A DNA stretch of 57,697 nt from Tychonema litorale BBK16 (lineage in GTDB: Bacteria > Cyanobacteriota > Cyanobacteriia > Cyanobacteriales > Microcoleaceae), in assembly GCF_021648855.1 (NCBI RefSeq), contig NZ_JAKJHX010000013.1:1-57697 (forward strand), read 5' to 3'. The position numbers were made by a program, and so were the translations under genes. Shown here piece after piece: positions 32,943 to 42,468 of this stretch. The notes below the pieces were generated by a model that saw only the letters and a program-made list of their open reading frames with translations, did not search any database and was not told where the DNA came from. Within the stretch, counting starts at the first letter, position 1. Every line of letters begins with the position of its first letter.

Positions 32943-33251
32943 ATGCCCTATGAAATAGAATTTACAACTGAATCTTTAGCAGACCTAAAACTTCTCAGAC
33001 CTATCGATCGCAGCAAAGTAATCGATGCCATTGAAACCCATCTGATACATAACCCTACCCAAGAAAGTAAAAGCAGAATTAAACGCTTGCGGGAGATGGA
33101 TAAACCGCAATATCGCCTGCGGGTAGAGGAAATTCGTATTTTCTATGACATTCGGGAGGATATTGTAGAAATTATCGCAATTGTTCCTAAATCACAAGCG
33201 GCTGAATGGTTGTCAAGTCAAGGAAAAACTACAGAACCAACGGAGGAATAG
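32943..33251 (+). CDS. RelE/ParE-type toxin
   Basis: 102 residues with the RelE-like pattern: MPYEIEFTTESLADLKLL, IDAIETHLIHNPTQESKSRIKRLRE, and the closing YRLRVEEIRIFYDI with VEIIAIVPK. It is followed by a Phd-like antitoxin gene 3 bases later, so the toxin is first, the reverse of many RelBE operons. RelE-family toxins cleave mRNA in the ribosome; other members bind gyrase. Confidence 0.85.
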   Translation: MPYEIEFTTESLADLKLLRPIDRSKVIDAIETHLIHNPTQESKSRIKRLREMDKPQYRLRVEEIRIFYDIREDIVEIIAIVPKSQAAEWLSSQGKTTEPTEE

Positions 33252-33254
33252 ATA

Positions 33255-33524
33255 ATGAAAACAGTTACTTTGAGCGACTTACAAACAGATGTCCCAAAAT
33301 ACCTCGAACTTGCGGAATTAGAAGACATCATCATCTTGAAAGAAGGAAAACCAATCGGTGTATTGCGGGGTTTTTCCGACGAAGAGGATGCCTTTGATTA
33401 TGACTTAGAAAATCATCCCCTATTTAAGGAAAGAGTCAGGAAATCTCGCCAGCAATTTCGAGAGGGAAAAGGCATTAGCCTAGAGGATGTCAAAGCTCAA
33501 CTCCTCAAAGAGGATCTACTCTAA
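33255..33524 (+). CDS. Phd/YefM-type antitoxin
   Basis: 89 residues: the Phd/YefM N-terminal DNA-binding pattern (MKTVTLSDLQTDVPKYLELAE, then DIIILKEGKPIGVLRG) and a C-terminal charged tail that would bind the toxin. It follows the RelE-like gene by 3 bases. Its final nine bases overlap the convergent small gene at 33516. Confidence 0.85.
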   Translation: MKTVTLSDLQTDVPKYLELAELEDIIILKEGKPIGVLRGFSDEEDAFDYDLENHPLFKERVRKSRQQFREGKGISLEDVKAQLLKEDLL

Positions 33525-33719
33525 AATGAAGGCAGCGTACTGTAAAGAAAATGCCGTCACATCGAGTTTATCTTCTTCAGTCCAAGTCTCGCTTTCATCG
33601 ACAACAGACAGATTTTGCTGCACCAAATCGTTGAGAATAAGAGTTGCCAAGCGCAGTCTATCCTTTGGTGAAAGGGTAGATAGAACGCGATCATAAACTT
33701 CTCGAACAGTAGTTAACAT
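33516..33719 (-). CDS. Small helical cyanobacterial protein, antitoxin-like
   Basis: 67 residues: MLTTVREVYDRVLSTLSPKDRLRLATLILNDL then acidic SETWTEEDKLDVTAF. A perfect AGGAGG lies 7 bases before the ATG at 33719, so it is very probably translated. Similar short proteins are common in cyanobacteria beside toxins, but no toxin gene follows it. It converges on and overlaps the Phd-like gene by 9 bases. Confidence 0.7.
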   Translation of the reverse strand: MLTTVREVYDRVLSTLSPKDRLRLATLILNDLVQQNLSVVDESETWTEEDKLDVTAFSLQYAAFILE

Positions 33720-33820
33720 AGCAAGCCCTCCTGCTGCTTATCTTGTGGAATACTTAGGGCAACTTTATTTGATTATAGCTCAAAAATAGATTTTAGATAC
33801 CCTGAGTTCTTTAAAAAGTT

Positions 33821-33900
33821 AGTAGGTTGGGTTGAAGCATGAAACCCAACGAAAGTGACTTGCTTCAAGTTGGGTTTCGCTTCGCTCTACCCAACCTACT
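33821..33900. repeat. Hairpin of the GTAGGTTGGGTT family
   Basis: AGTAGGTTGGGTT (from 33821) and ACCCAACCTACT (to 33900) form the outer stem; inner words GAAACCCAAC and GTTGGGTTTC add further pairing. It is a compact copy of the element at 1158-1346. It lies 30 bases from the stop codon of the SPFH gene. Confidence 0.85.
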
Positions 33901-33929
33901 ACTGCAATTATGAGTGCCAATTATACGGG

Positions 33930-36116
33930 TTAACTAAAAGATCGATCGTCAAAGGGCAATTCATCAAACAGCGAATCAATATCATTATGCTCCTCAGTCT
34001 CAGGTTTAGCAACTGGTGGAGGAGTCGCCGACTTTGGAGACTTCACCGCAGGCACTTTTGCTACTGGTACATTCGCCGCAGGTTCCAAAACAGCAGGCTC
34101 AGATTTCTGTAACTTAACTACAGGTAATTCCCCACCATTCTCACCATTTTTGCTAGTTTGATTCCACATCATCATTCCCAGCAAACCATCCACCAAACCA
34201 CCACCGCTACCATTGCCGCTAACTGCCACATCCGGTACAACTCGCACATTGCGATCGCCTATAATTTGCATTAACTGCAAAGCCGTATAACCAGAACCCC
34301 CCAAAGCCACAACACCCGCGTGATAAGCCGAAGCTTGAGCATTTCCCTTCACTCGAATCGACTCAGCTTCACCTTGAGCTTGTTTCACCTGAGAATTCGC
34401 TTTTAACTCCGAAATCTTCACACCTTGTTCCGATTTCACCATTTCTTGCTGAATCTCAGCCAGCGCCGTTTCTCGCACCAATTGTTGCCGCTGAGTTTGC
34501 GCTATTTGCTGCACCTCATAAGTCTTACATTGTTCTTCCGCAATTTTGCGATCGGTTTGAGTTTGCATCAACTCTGCTGGTGGTAAAATATCCCCAATCA
34601 AAGTATCAATTGCTTGCACATCATAGGTACGCAAAGCTGCTTTGATATACTCCGCCGCTTCTGCTTGTCTGCCGCTTCTTGCAGAGAGAAAATCTAATAC
34701 AGAATAAGCTTGAGCTGAATTGCGGAAATAATTGCCAATTGTTGGCTGCAAAACATGGTCAACTAAATTCTGCATCGAACCCACGCGAGAGATGACTTTC
34801 GGCGCATCCAAAGCTCCAACATGAATGATTTGAGCTACTTCCAAATCAAAGGCAAAACCATCTTGAGAGCGCACTGTCAAAGACGAAAGTTGAGAATCAT
34901 AACTGTGGCGTTCTGTTTTACCAGACCAATTCAAAACAATATTAGTAGTTGGTACTAACTCCACTTTCAAAATGCGAGTATTCAGCGGATGTTTTCCCGG
35001 ATAAAGAGGTGTTACCCAAACCCCTTTATTCCCGACATTTACTAAATTGCCATGAGTGAAAGCAGCGCCACTCACATCTTCTGAGGTTTGACCGACATAG
35101 GAAATAACTGCGCCTACATAGCCGATCGGGATTTCGGTCATCGCAGCTTGTTCTACCCCCACAAACCAGGGATTCAAGTTCCATGAACCGGAAAGCAAAA
35201 CCTGTTCCTGCAAGCCGCGCCGCCCGCCACCTGTGATGAATTTCTGTGCGTTTTGGAAGTTATCATGATTAGGAATAATCGGACCGGCAATTTCGCCATC
35301 TTGAATGGGAACACCGTCATAGGTTGTGACAATTCCCACTTTGTCTGGCGCTATTTTGTACAGCTTTAAATTTTCTGGAACCATCCCATGTTTTGCAGCA
35401 TTGGCTGCTGTGATTACCGTAAATAATGCTGTATTAATTCGATAACTACCTCCAGTTAAAATTCCTAGTTGCCGACCTTTTTCGCCGCCGCTTTTCAGGA
35501 ATTTACGAGCATCTTGAAAATTGTCGGATTCTGTAACTTTACCAAGAATGCGCTGGGGGGGAATAGATTGACCACCTGCTGCGATAATTAAGGCAATTTC
35601 ACCTTGGGGAACGACAGTTAGAGACTCTTTGCGAACATTGTATTGCAAAGGCCAATAACCCCAATGCCAACCGGGAGGTAACGTATCAGCTTGATATCCA
35701 GCTTCTCCGTTTAGGGCAATTAAATCACCGGGCGGTAAAGACTTGCCACCGAAACTAAACTTTTTACTAACAATGCCAACTTCGCGATCGCCAATTACGA
35801 CCAATCCACCAAAAAATAGCGGTATACAAATAATAATCGCACCGCCGATCGCAATTGGTACAATTGAGCCGAACAAGTCCATCCGCACTGTCTGCACAAC
35901 AACAGTGGTTTGAGGTAGCTGTTGCAACAGTATCTGAGGTTTGGCGGCTAGCTGAGTCGAAATTTGACTTGCAGGGGGGATATCGCTAGCAGCTAATACC
36001 GGCGAGGGTTTTAAACTGGTTGTTGCGCCCAAAGCTAGGGCGGCTGAAACAGTAGCTGCTAATTGTTTGAAAACGCGGACTTTCGTTTGTGAGTTTGGTT
36101 TAAATGAATAAAGCAT
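33930..36116 (-). CDS. SPFH/band 7 (flotillin-like) protein
   Basis: 728 residues. A signal-like segment (residues about 15-45, ending PVLAAS) and a membrane helix (about 85-108) precede an extended region with repeated NFQDARKFLKSGGEKG-type and NFQNAQKFITGGGRRG-type units (about 200 and 287), then an SPFH domain (about 385-560) and an Ala/Gln/Glu-rich coiled coil (about 560-640). The C-terminus is Pro/Lys-rich with an acidic end. Such proteins organise membranes; this is a large version with an added N-terminal leader. I see no partner NfeD gene. Function is not established. Confidence 0.8.
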   Translation of the reverse strand: MLYSFKPNSQTKVRVFKQLAATVSAALALGATTSLKPSPVLAASDIPPASQISTQLAAKPQILLQQLPQTTVVVQTVRMDLFGSIVPIAIGGAIIICIPLFFGGLVVIGDREVGIVSKKFSFGGKSLPPGDLIALNGEAGYQADTLPPGWHWGYWPLQYNVRKESLTVVPQGEIALIIAAGGQSIPPQRILGKVTESDNFQDARKFLKSGGEKGRQLGILTGGSYRINTALFTVITAANAAKHGMVPENLKLYKIAPDKVGIVTTYDGVPIQDGEIAGPIIPNHDNFQNAQKFITGGGRRGLQEQVLLSGSWNLNPWFVGVEQAAMTEIPIGYVGAVISYVGQTSEDVSGAAFTHGNLVNVGNKGVWVTPLYPGKHPLNTRILKVELVPTTNIVLNWSGKTERHSYDSQLSSLTVRSQDGFAFDLEVAQIIHVGALDAPKVISRVGSMQNLVDHVLQPTIGNYFRNSAQAYSVLDFLSARSGRQAEAAEYIKAALRTYDVQAIDTLIGDILPPAELMQTQTDRKIAEEQCKTYEVQQIAQTQRQQLVRETALAEIQQEMVKSEQGVKISELKANSQVKQAQGEAESIRVKGNAQASAYHAGVVALGGSGYTALQLMQIIGDRNVRVVPDVAVSGNGSGGGLVDGLLGMMMWNQTSKNGENGGELPVVKLQKSEPAVLEPAANVPVAKVPAVKSPKSATPPPVAKPETEEHNDIDSLFDELPFDDRSFS

Positions 36117-36311
36117 TTTTTGATATGGGCTAGATTGTCCTATTTGTTCAAGCTTAGCCTCGATCGCAAATCCCGACCAAAAACTTAAGCTTTGATGTTT
36201 GATTAATTGGATTTACGATTTTGATTTAGGTGTGACTTTATATTAAACTTTATCAAATTTCATTAAATTTTATTCCAGAGTTTTGTAGGTATGACATCAC
36301 CCTATCTCATC

Positions 36312-36370
36312 ATCACCCTATCACCCCATCACCCCATCACCCTATCACCCCATCACCCTATCACCCCATC
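36312..36370. repeat. Octamer tandem repeat (ATCACCCY)
   Basis: About seven copies of ATCACCCC or ATCACCCT in a row. It is 8 bp rather than the 7 bp seen elsewhere in the window. Confidence 0.85.
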
Positions 36371-36723
36371 AAAAAAGCATAAAACTGCCCTGGGGGGATC
36401 AGGGGATAATCGGGTAGGATTTGACGAGTTTTGAAATTAAAAAAATATTATTTATTTTCAATAATTCACGCTTATTGAAAATTAGTTTGAATCATTCATA
36501 TCTTGAAAGTCTTGTTCCCAGGGAGTTTCAGCCACTGGTGGCAACCGAGTGATGCACTAAATACTGCTTCCTTAGAAAGAATGTTAGGGGCAAAACTGAG
36601 AGGAGGCGTCATAAATTGCGATCGGTGATCCCAATAAGTAAATAGTACACACGCACAGCACCGCAGCCACTATGATCGAGCTAATCTCGCAGTTTATCGA
36701 TAACTCACACCTGACTAAGGTCA

Positions 36724-36789
36724 AAAAACCCGGTTTCTTCCAAAATCATCGATTTTTTCGACAAACATTCACACAGAAACCGGGTTTTT
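36724..36789. repeat. Inverted repeat AGAAACCGGGTTTTT, copy 2
   Basis: AAAAACCCGGTTTCT (36724-36738) and AGAAACCGGGTTTTT (36775-36789), with the arms in reverse order to the copies at 31304 and 51151. The loop again holds a CGACAAA word. It is upstream of the sigma-like gene. Confidence 0.85.
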
Positions 36790-36929
36790 GGTTCCCAGTA
36801 CAAAATCTCAAATCCGTGTTTCATTCTCCTGGTAAAATCGAATTAACAGTTAACACTTAACACTTAACCGTTAATACTGCATCAGCCTTGAATTCTTTCT
36901 TTACGATCATTATTGGAGAATCACCCAAG

Positions 36930-38594
36930 ATGTCCAAATCCTCTAACCAGGAAAACATTCCCAAATTACCAAAACGTCCAAATAACAGCGACGTTTTTTA
37001 CACCTATTTTATCTTGAACACTGATAATTATCATGAATTTTTTGAGTGGAAAAATGATCGTCGTCTCAAGCGCAACTTTGAGTTATACAAAAAAAATAAT
37101 GAGGTGTTCGCACAGTTTTGTCTCCAGTCTAATGACATCAGAAATATACTAGAATTTTGGAGAGACCTAGTGATTGATGCTTCACCTACTGTGCAACAAT
37201 GGGAACGCCCAGATAGGAGGCAATTAGCATTAGGTCATGTAAGGAGTTATCTTGAAACAAGCTGCTATCACGCAGCTAAACAAGTATTTTCGACATCAAA
37301 AATTCGGTCTTGGGACGATTATTTATCATCAGCTCGCATTTTTATTCACAATTCTGACAAGATTGTCAAATTATTAAGATCCTATGATTCTAGTCAAGCT
37401 TTTCTAGACACTTACATTCAGAATATCTTGATTAAGGAGATAAAAAATCAAGAAGATATTTGTAAATACTCACCCTGGCGACTGGTAGTTGAAAAATCCG
37501 AAATAAAGCTCTGGGAAGCGCTAGAAAGATATGGAATTCCAGAAGCTAACATCTCTCGATTTGTCTTTGGGCGCAAATGCTTCGAGCCAGTTTATAAACT
37601 CAACAAAGTTCTTAATCCTGCTCTCAGAAAATCGGGGGATAAATGGCTAGATCCTGACAGCGAAGACTTTCAAGCTGCCGCTGAATCTTACAATGCAGAA
37701 AAATCTCTTTCTTCAGCTCCCCATGAAGTCTCCGCAGGCTCAAATATTAGCGGAGAACAAATGCAAGATTGGATGAAAACCTGTATTGATGCCTTACAAA
37801 AATACGAGAATCTTACTGTTTATAGCTCTGAAGATATTCATCAAAGACGCAAAAAAAATAAGCCGCAAGACAGTGATGGATGCTCGGATGACTCAGATAC
37901 AGAAGACATTAGTCTCGAAGCTGAAGAATCTGATTCAGAACTAAATCAACGGTTTAAGGAAACTAAATATGCTTTCCACCAAGAACTCGATCACCTCAGA
38001 CTCGATCAACACCAAATTCTCCTACTCTATTATGGTGTTGGTCTTAACCAAAAGCAAATAGAAATCCAATTAAAAGTGAATCAGTCTGCGATTTCTCGTC
38101 GTATTAGTGATATCAAGAAGCGACTAATGACGACTTTAACTCAACAATCACAATCTGATAAATGGGTGAGAAATTATGTGATTGAATGGCTACATAAAAG
38201 TTTTTGCTCACCCCGATACTCGGAGTTACTTGAAGCAGCTTTAGTTGAAGCAATCAAAGAACTTCACCCTTCAGAGAGACAGGTTTTGTTTCTGCGCTAT
38301 GGCGAGCAGGTAAATGAACAGAAAATTGTCAGTCAACTTGGGATTAGTTTATCAGAGTTGAATGCCATAATTGACAGGTCTAAGCACAAATTGGAGGCTT
38401 ATTTGATCGAAGAAATACCTCGTTGGGAAAAAGAGTATGTGGAAGAGTGGTTGAAGGAGTTTTATAAGTCTAAGACTTCGCTGGTTTGTCAAACTCTCAA
38501 TCTATCTTTAGAGGGTGAAGACACCAGCCAAATAATTGATAGGATTGTCGAAGGATACTTGCAAAATTTGATAGTTACTGAAAAAGGAGAATAA
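36930..38594 (+). CDS. Sigma-70-like protein with two region-4-like HTH units
   Basis: 554 residues from ATG 36930 (GGAG lies about 11 bases before it; a TTG at 36888 is possible). The N-terminal part (about 1-300) is helical and resembles no domain I can name with confidence. A very acidic linker (about 318-345) follows. Then come two sigma region 4-like units: LRLDQHQILLLYYGVGLNQK with ISRRISDIKKRL (about 355-400), and LHPSERQVLFLRYGEQVNEQ with LNAIIDRSKHKLEAY (about 442-490). Proteins of this type are annotated as sigma-70 family in cyanobacteria. It is the first gene of the four-gene plus-strand operon, with 4 bases to the DUF1822 gene. Confidence 0.7.
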   Translation: MSKSSNQENIPKLPKRPNNSDVFYTYFILNTDNYHEFFEWKNDRRLKRNFELYKKNNEVFAQFCLQSNDIRNILEFWRDLVIDASPTVQQWERPDRRQLALGHVRSYLETSCYHAAKQVFSTSKIRSWDDYLSSARIFIHNSDKIVKLLRSYDSSQAFLDTYIQNILIKEIKNQEDICKYSPWRLVVEKSEIKLWEALERYGIPEANISRFVFGRKCFEPVYKLNKVLNPALRKSGDKWLDPDSEDFQAAAESYNAEKSLSSAPHEVSAGSNISGEQMQDWMKTCIDALQKYENLTVYSSEDIHQRRKKNKPQDSDGCSDDSDTEDISLEAEESDSELNQRFKETKYAFHQELDHLRLDQHQILLLYYGVGLNQKQIEIQLKVNQSAISRRISDIKKRLMTTLTQQSQSDKWVRNYVIEWLHKSFCSPRYSELLEAALVEAIKELHPSERQVLFLRYGEQVNEQKIVSQLGISLSELNAIIDRSKHKLEAYLIEEIPRWEKEYVEEWLKEFYKSKTSLVCQTLNLSLEGEDTSQIIDRIVEGYLQNLIVTEKGE

Positions 38595-38598
38595 ACCA

Positions 38599-40068
38599 AT
38601 GTTTGACTTAACCAAATTACAACTTGTTGATTCTAGTGATTCTTGCCTCGTGCGGTTGAAAATTGACCAAGCAGACCAAGACGCTGCCTGGTATCAAGCT
38701 CAAGACCATTCTAATCCAATTTCTCGTTACAATGCCTATCTCAATGGCGTTTGTTTAAAGACCTTTATGCAGTGGATTACAGAGTTGCTGGCAGAAGAAG
38801 GATTGCCTCAACCTTCAGTCTGGAAACATCAGGTTCTTGCTAGTATTTGGGAATTTGTCAATGGTACTGCAATTGAAATTGGTGATACTAGATTAGTTTT
38901 AATCCCTAGTGATGAGGGAGATTTGGAGGAATTTTGTGTACCACAGGAATGGGTGGATATGCCTCATTGGACTGCTGATTATTACCTGCCGGTGCAGATG
39001 AATTTGAATGGTGATGATGGGGAGTCCTGGATGGAAGTTTTGGGGTTTGCGACGCACCGCCAACTGAAGCATGAAGGTAAGTATAATATGCGCGATCGCA
39101 CTTATGCTTTGTCAACACAGGAATTAACCAAATCTCTGCTTGTGATGGACATAACTCTGGGGTTGAATTTGCAGCAGGAAGTCCCACCATTGCCAAGTTT
39201 ATCCGAGGTGGAATCGACTGAATTATTACATACTTTGGGTAATTCATCGGTGTATTCTCCCCGACTGCTAGTTCCGTTTGCACAGTGGGCATCTTTTTTG
39301 ACTAATGATGGATGCAGACAAAAATTGTATAATCAACGTTTAGGAATTATTGAGGAACCAGTATTAGTTGCTGCGCCTTCTGTGGTGATTAAAAGTGGAA
39401 CAGGTTTAGTTGAGCGGCTCAAGACTTATATTCAAGCAGGGTGGGAAATGGCTGACAAAATGATGGAAAAGTTGGAGATTGTAGAACCTGGTTTCATTTA
39501 TGCAGTGGAAGGTGGAAGCTATCGAGATGGCGGTTCTAGCAATCATAAAGGAATTCCGACATTGATTGACTTATTGCGCGATCGCAATCAAGGGAATCAA
39601 TGGCGGGCTGCTGAATTCTTAGGTCGTTTTGAACCTGGAAATCAGGAGGCAATTTCCGCACTGGCACAGTTGCTGCAAACGACCCAAGATGATATCTTGA
39701 AGCGCCAAGCTGCTGTGAGTTTAGGAAAACTTGACCCCAACAATTCCGCTGCGGGGGTGAGAATTGGTAAGATGATTGAATTAAAAATGGAACTGGATAG
39801 CGATCGCGTTGTGCTAGAAATCACCCTATTACCTGAAGGAAGTGATAAAACCAATATTTTCTTGCGAGTATTGCCAGTGCGATCGAAAACTCTACCACCA
39901 AATCTCGAACTAATTATCCTAGATGAAGATAGCGAAGTTTTTTGGGAAGAACAAGCACACAATTTTACCAATAGCTTAATGTATGAATTTCAGGGTGCGA
40001 TCGGCGACTGTTTCCAAGTAAAAATTGCTTGTGGCGAAGTTAGTATCACAGAAAATTTTACTATTTAA
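38599..40068 (+). CDS. DUF1822 family protein
   Basis: 489 residues with the family's layout: N-terminal region with WYQAQDHSNPISRYNAYLNGVCLKTF split by family gaps (about 32-58), a central DUF1822 core and, after a PEPTIDE-poor linker, two HEAT-like PBS repeats (IPTLIDLLRDRNQGNQWRAA and QEAISALAQLLQ, about 318-365). The end (about 385-489) is beta-rich. No catalytic motif is visible. The GGAG before the ATG is good. Downstream the CHAT-CHASE2 gene starts 28 bases after the stop. DUF1822 genes commonly sit beside sigma-like, CHASE2 and DUF928 genes in cyanobacteria. Confidence 0.85.
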   Translation: MFDLTKLQLVDSSDSCLVRLKIDQADQDAAWYQAQDHSNPISRYNAYLNGVCLKTFMQWITELLAEEGLPQPSVWKHQVLASIWEFVNGTAIEIGDTRLVLIPSDEGDLEEFCVPQEWVDMPHWTADYYLPVQMNLNGDDGESWMEVLGFATHRQLKHEGKYNMRDRTYALSTQELTKSLLVMDITLGLNLQQEVPPLPSLSEVESTELLHTLGNSSVYSPRLLVPFAQWASFLTNDGCRQKLYNQRLGIIEEPVLVAAPSVVIKSGTGLVERLKTYIQAGWEMADKMMEKLEIVEPGFIYAVEGGSYRDGGSSNHKGIPTLIDLLRDRNQGNQWRAAEFLGRFEPGNQEAISALAQLLQTTQDDILKRQAAVSLGKLDPNNSAAGVRIGKMIELKMELDSDRVVLEITLLPEGSDKTNIFLRVLPVRSKTLPPNLELIILDEDSEVFWEEQAHNFTNSLMYEFQGAIGDCFQVKIACGEVSITENFTI

Positions 40069-40096
40069 CTCAATTAGGATCGGGAGGTTAAAAGCG

Positions 40097-42460
40097 ATGA
40101 GCAAAGTTATCATTTTGGAAATACGCGATGCTGACAACGAGCACCGCTATGCTGTCACCCTCAGAATTTGTGATAGCCTTAATTATCGGAATTTTCAAAG
40201 TACCATTAGCGGTAAATTCCCACCAGTTAAAGATTTAAAAGAAAGCTATGATAATTTAAGGCGAAATCGGATGGATCGTGGCTTGGGTTCTTATCGCAAA
40301 TTAGAAAAACTCAAAAAAGCGCAAATTACCAATATTTCAGTGCAAGAATTAGTGAATTCGGTAGAGACAAGTGTAAATAATTGGCTGAATTTTCCAGACA
40401 CTTATTTTCAGGAAATCAGGGACTTACTTTTACAAGTATTGAGTGCTCATAAGAATGATGTGAGGGTCATCATCCAAACAGATAATATTAGTTTGTGGAG
40501 TTTTCCTTGGCATTTGTGGAATATTTTTCAAGAATTTAAAATTGAGCCTACTTTTGGTCTTTTAACTACTAATATTGATCCTGAATTAAAACAAATAAAA
40601 TCTAAAAATAAAATTAGGATTTTAGTTATCTTAGGAGATAGTTCAGACATAGATATCGAGGCAGATTTAAAACTACTTCAAGAATCTATTGCCCAGAATG
40701 ATGCAGAGATTATATCCTTAGTAGCTACTAACAGCAGCAAGCTTAATGACGAGTTATGGAAGCAGAATTGGGATATTTTATTTTTCGCAGGTCATAGTTC
40801 CAGTGAAGATGATTACAGTCAAGGTAAGCTTGCTCTGAGTGAAACTGAAACCATCGCGATTAAAGATTTAAAATATGGTTTAGAAAATGCGATTAAGCAC
40901 GGTTTGAAATTAGCAATTTTTAATTCTTGTGATGGCATGGGATTAGTCAAGGAACTAGCTTCGCTACAAATTCCAGCGGTAATTGCCATGCGAGAGCGAG
41001 TGCCCGATGAAGTTGCTCAGAAGTTTTTGGAGTATTTTCTAGAGGCATTTGCTGGAGAAAAGAAGTCTTTGCGCGAATCAGTTAGGAAGGCGCGAGAAAG
41101 GCTGCATGGAATGAATGTTGAATATCCCTGTGCTAGTTGGCTACCGATGATTTATGAGCATCTAGGTGTGGAGCCTCCCACTTGGGATGATTTGCTCAAG
41201 GGGAATGAGGAAGAGCGGCAACGTGTTTCGATTTGGCGCAATCTTCAGACTGTGTTGGTGGCTAGTGTATTAGTCACTGGCGCTGTGATGGGAGTGCGGT
41301 GGCTGGGAATTTTACAAACATTGGAACTGCAAAGTTATGACAAAATGTTGCAAATTCGCCCAAGGGAACTAAAAGAAAACCGAATCTTATTGATTGATGT
41401 TACTGAACCAGATCTTGACTTACCTGAGCAAAGAGATAGAAAAGGTTCTTTATCAGAGCTAGCGCTAAATTTAACCTTAGAGCAATTGCAAAAACATCAA
41501 CCTAAAGTAATTGGTTTAGGAATTTATTACGATTTTCCTATTAACCCAAAGTTGCCTAGCTTAATGGCTAAAATAAAAAATCAAAAAAACTTAATTGCAT
41601 CTTGTAAATCTCCCGATCGCAGCCAAGAAAATTTAGGTAATAAACCACCCCTTAATATTCCAGAAACAGAGTATAAAGAACGAATAGGTTTTAGCGATTT
41701 TTCTCTAGATTTTGATGGCATTCTCCGCCGCCATATTATTACTTTAAGACCAGATGCAGCTAGCATTTGTAACGCAGAATATGCCTTCAGTTCTCAATTA
41801 GCATTTCGATATTTGGCTCTAACAAATGGTATCTCTCCTAAATATAACAAAGGAGAGTTGCAATTAGGGAAGGCAAATTTAAAACGGTTGCGCGAACATA
41901 TGGGTGGTTATCACAAATTAGATGATAGATCCTACGAAATATTGCTCAACTACCGAGCCTATCGTTCACCTTCAGAAGTGATTTCAAGAGTCACCTTGGC
42001 ACAAGTTCTTAAGGGTCAGCTTAAATCTGATGATGTGAAAGATAAAATTGTTTTGATTGGTACTACGGCTGAAAGTTCTGGAGATTATAATTCCACTCCT
42101 TATAGTACATATCAAGAAAGCTACCAAAAATTACCTGATGTCATTATTCAAGCTCAAATGGTTAGTCAGCTTATCAGTGCTGCTTTAGATGGAAGGCCTT
42201 TAATTTGGTGGTGGGATTTTTGGGTAGATGGGTTGTGGATTTGGGGATGGGGTGTTGTCGGTGGTGCGATCGCTTGGCGCTATCAGTCCAAACAATATTT
42301 AATAATTGTCACAGGTACAAGCATTGCTATATTATATGGCGTTTGCTGGATTTTCTTTACCCAAAGTGGTTGGGTGCCATTGATCCCTTCGGGTTTAGCT
42401 TTAGTTGGTACAAGTTTTGCTGTCCTAGTATATAATCGGTCTCAAAAGACAGCAAACTAA
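40097..42460 (+). CDS. CHAT protease-CHASE2 transmembrane sensor
   Basis: 787 residues from ATG 40097, with GGGAGG upstream; an ORF extension to 40025 overlaps DUF1822 and has no support. The CHAT domain (about 130-345) has the caspase-like dyad: His233 in FAGHSS (codon 40793-40795) and Cys278 in FNSCDGMG (codon 40928-40930). A membrane span (about 380-400) leads to an extracytoplasmic CHASE2 domain (about 425-690; SYDKMLQIRP at the entry, KIVLIGTTAESSGD near the end). Three more spans close the chain (about 700-785). By this topology the protease should be cytoplasmic and the sensor outside. CHAT enzymes include separase relatives and Craspase; the substrate here is unknown. Confidence 0.88.
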   Translation: MSKVIILEIRDADNEHRYAVTLRICDSLNYRNFQSTISGKFPPVKDLKESYDNLRRNRMDRGLGSYRKLEKLKKAQITNISVQELVNSVETSVNNWLNFPDTYFQEIRDLLLQVLSAHKNDVRVIIQTDNISLWSFPWHLWNIFQEFKIEPTFGLLTTNIDPELKQIKSKNKIRILVILGDSSDIDIEADLKLLQESIAQNDAEIISLVATNSSKLNDELWKQNWDILFFAGHSSSEDDYSQGKLALSETETIAIKDLKYGLENAIKHGLKLAIFNSCDGMGLVKELASLQIPAVIAMRERVPDEVAQKFLEYFLEAFAGEKKSLRESVRKARERLHGMNVEYPCASWLPMIYEHLGVEPPTWDDLLKGNEEERQRVSIWRNLQTVLVASVLVTGAVMGVRWLGILQTLELQSYDKMLQIRPRELKENRILLIDVTEPDLDLPEQRDRKGSLSELALNLTLEQLQKHQPKVIGLGIYYDFPINPKLPSLMAKIKNQKNLIASCKSPDRSQENLGNKPPLNIPETEYKERIGFSDFSLDFDGILRRHIITLRPDAASICNAEYAFSSQLAFRYLALTNGISPKYNKGELQLGKANLKRLREHMGGYHKLDDRSYEILLNYRAYRSPSEVISRVTLAQVLKGQLKSDDVKDKIVLIGTTAESSGDYNSTPYSTYQESYQKLPDVIIQAQMVSQLISAALDGRPLIWWWDFWVDGLWIWGWGVVGGAIAWRYQSKQYLIIVTGTSIAILYGVCWIFFTQSGWVPLIPSGLALVGTSFAVLVYNRSQKTAN

Positions 42461-42468
42461 ATTTAAGA

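Larger units (their letters stand above)
36117..36887. other. 771-base intergenic region with repeats, no supported gene
   Basis: It lies between two divergent genes, SPFH and the sigma-like gene. Contents: an octamer tandem repeat (36312-36370), an inverted repeat (36724-36789), and an AT-rich tract with TTAACACTTAAC words (36848-36872) just before the sigma-like gene. A 62-codon ORF (36672-36860) runs across the inverted repeat and looks spurious. Both promoters should lie here. Confidence 0.6.

Noticed and set aside
36312..36370. Considered as a CRISPR array.
   Set aside because: Units are 8 bp with no spacers, so it is a simple tandem repeat.
36672..36860. 62-codon ORF upstream of the sigma-like gene.
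   Set aside because: It reads through the inverted repeat at 36724-36789 and has no ribosome binding site or motif.
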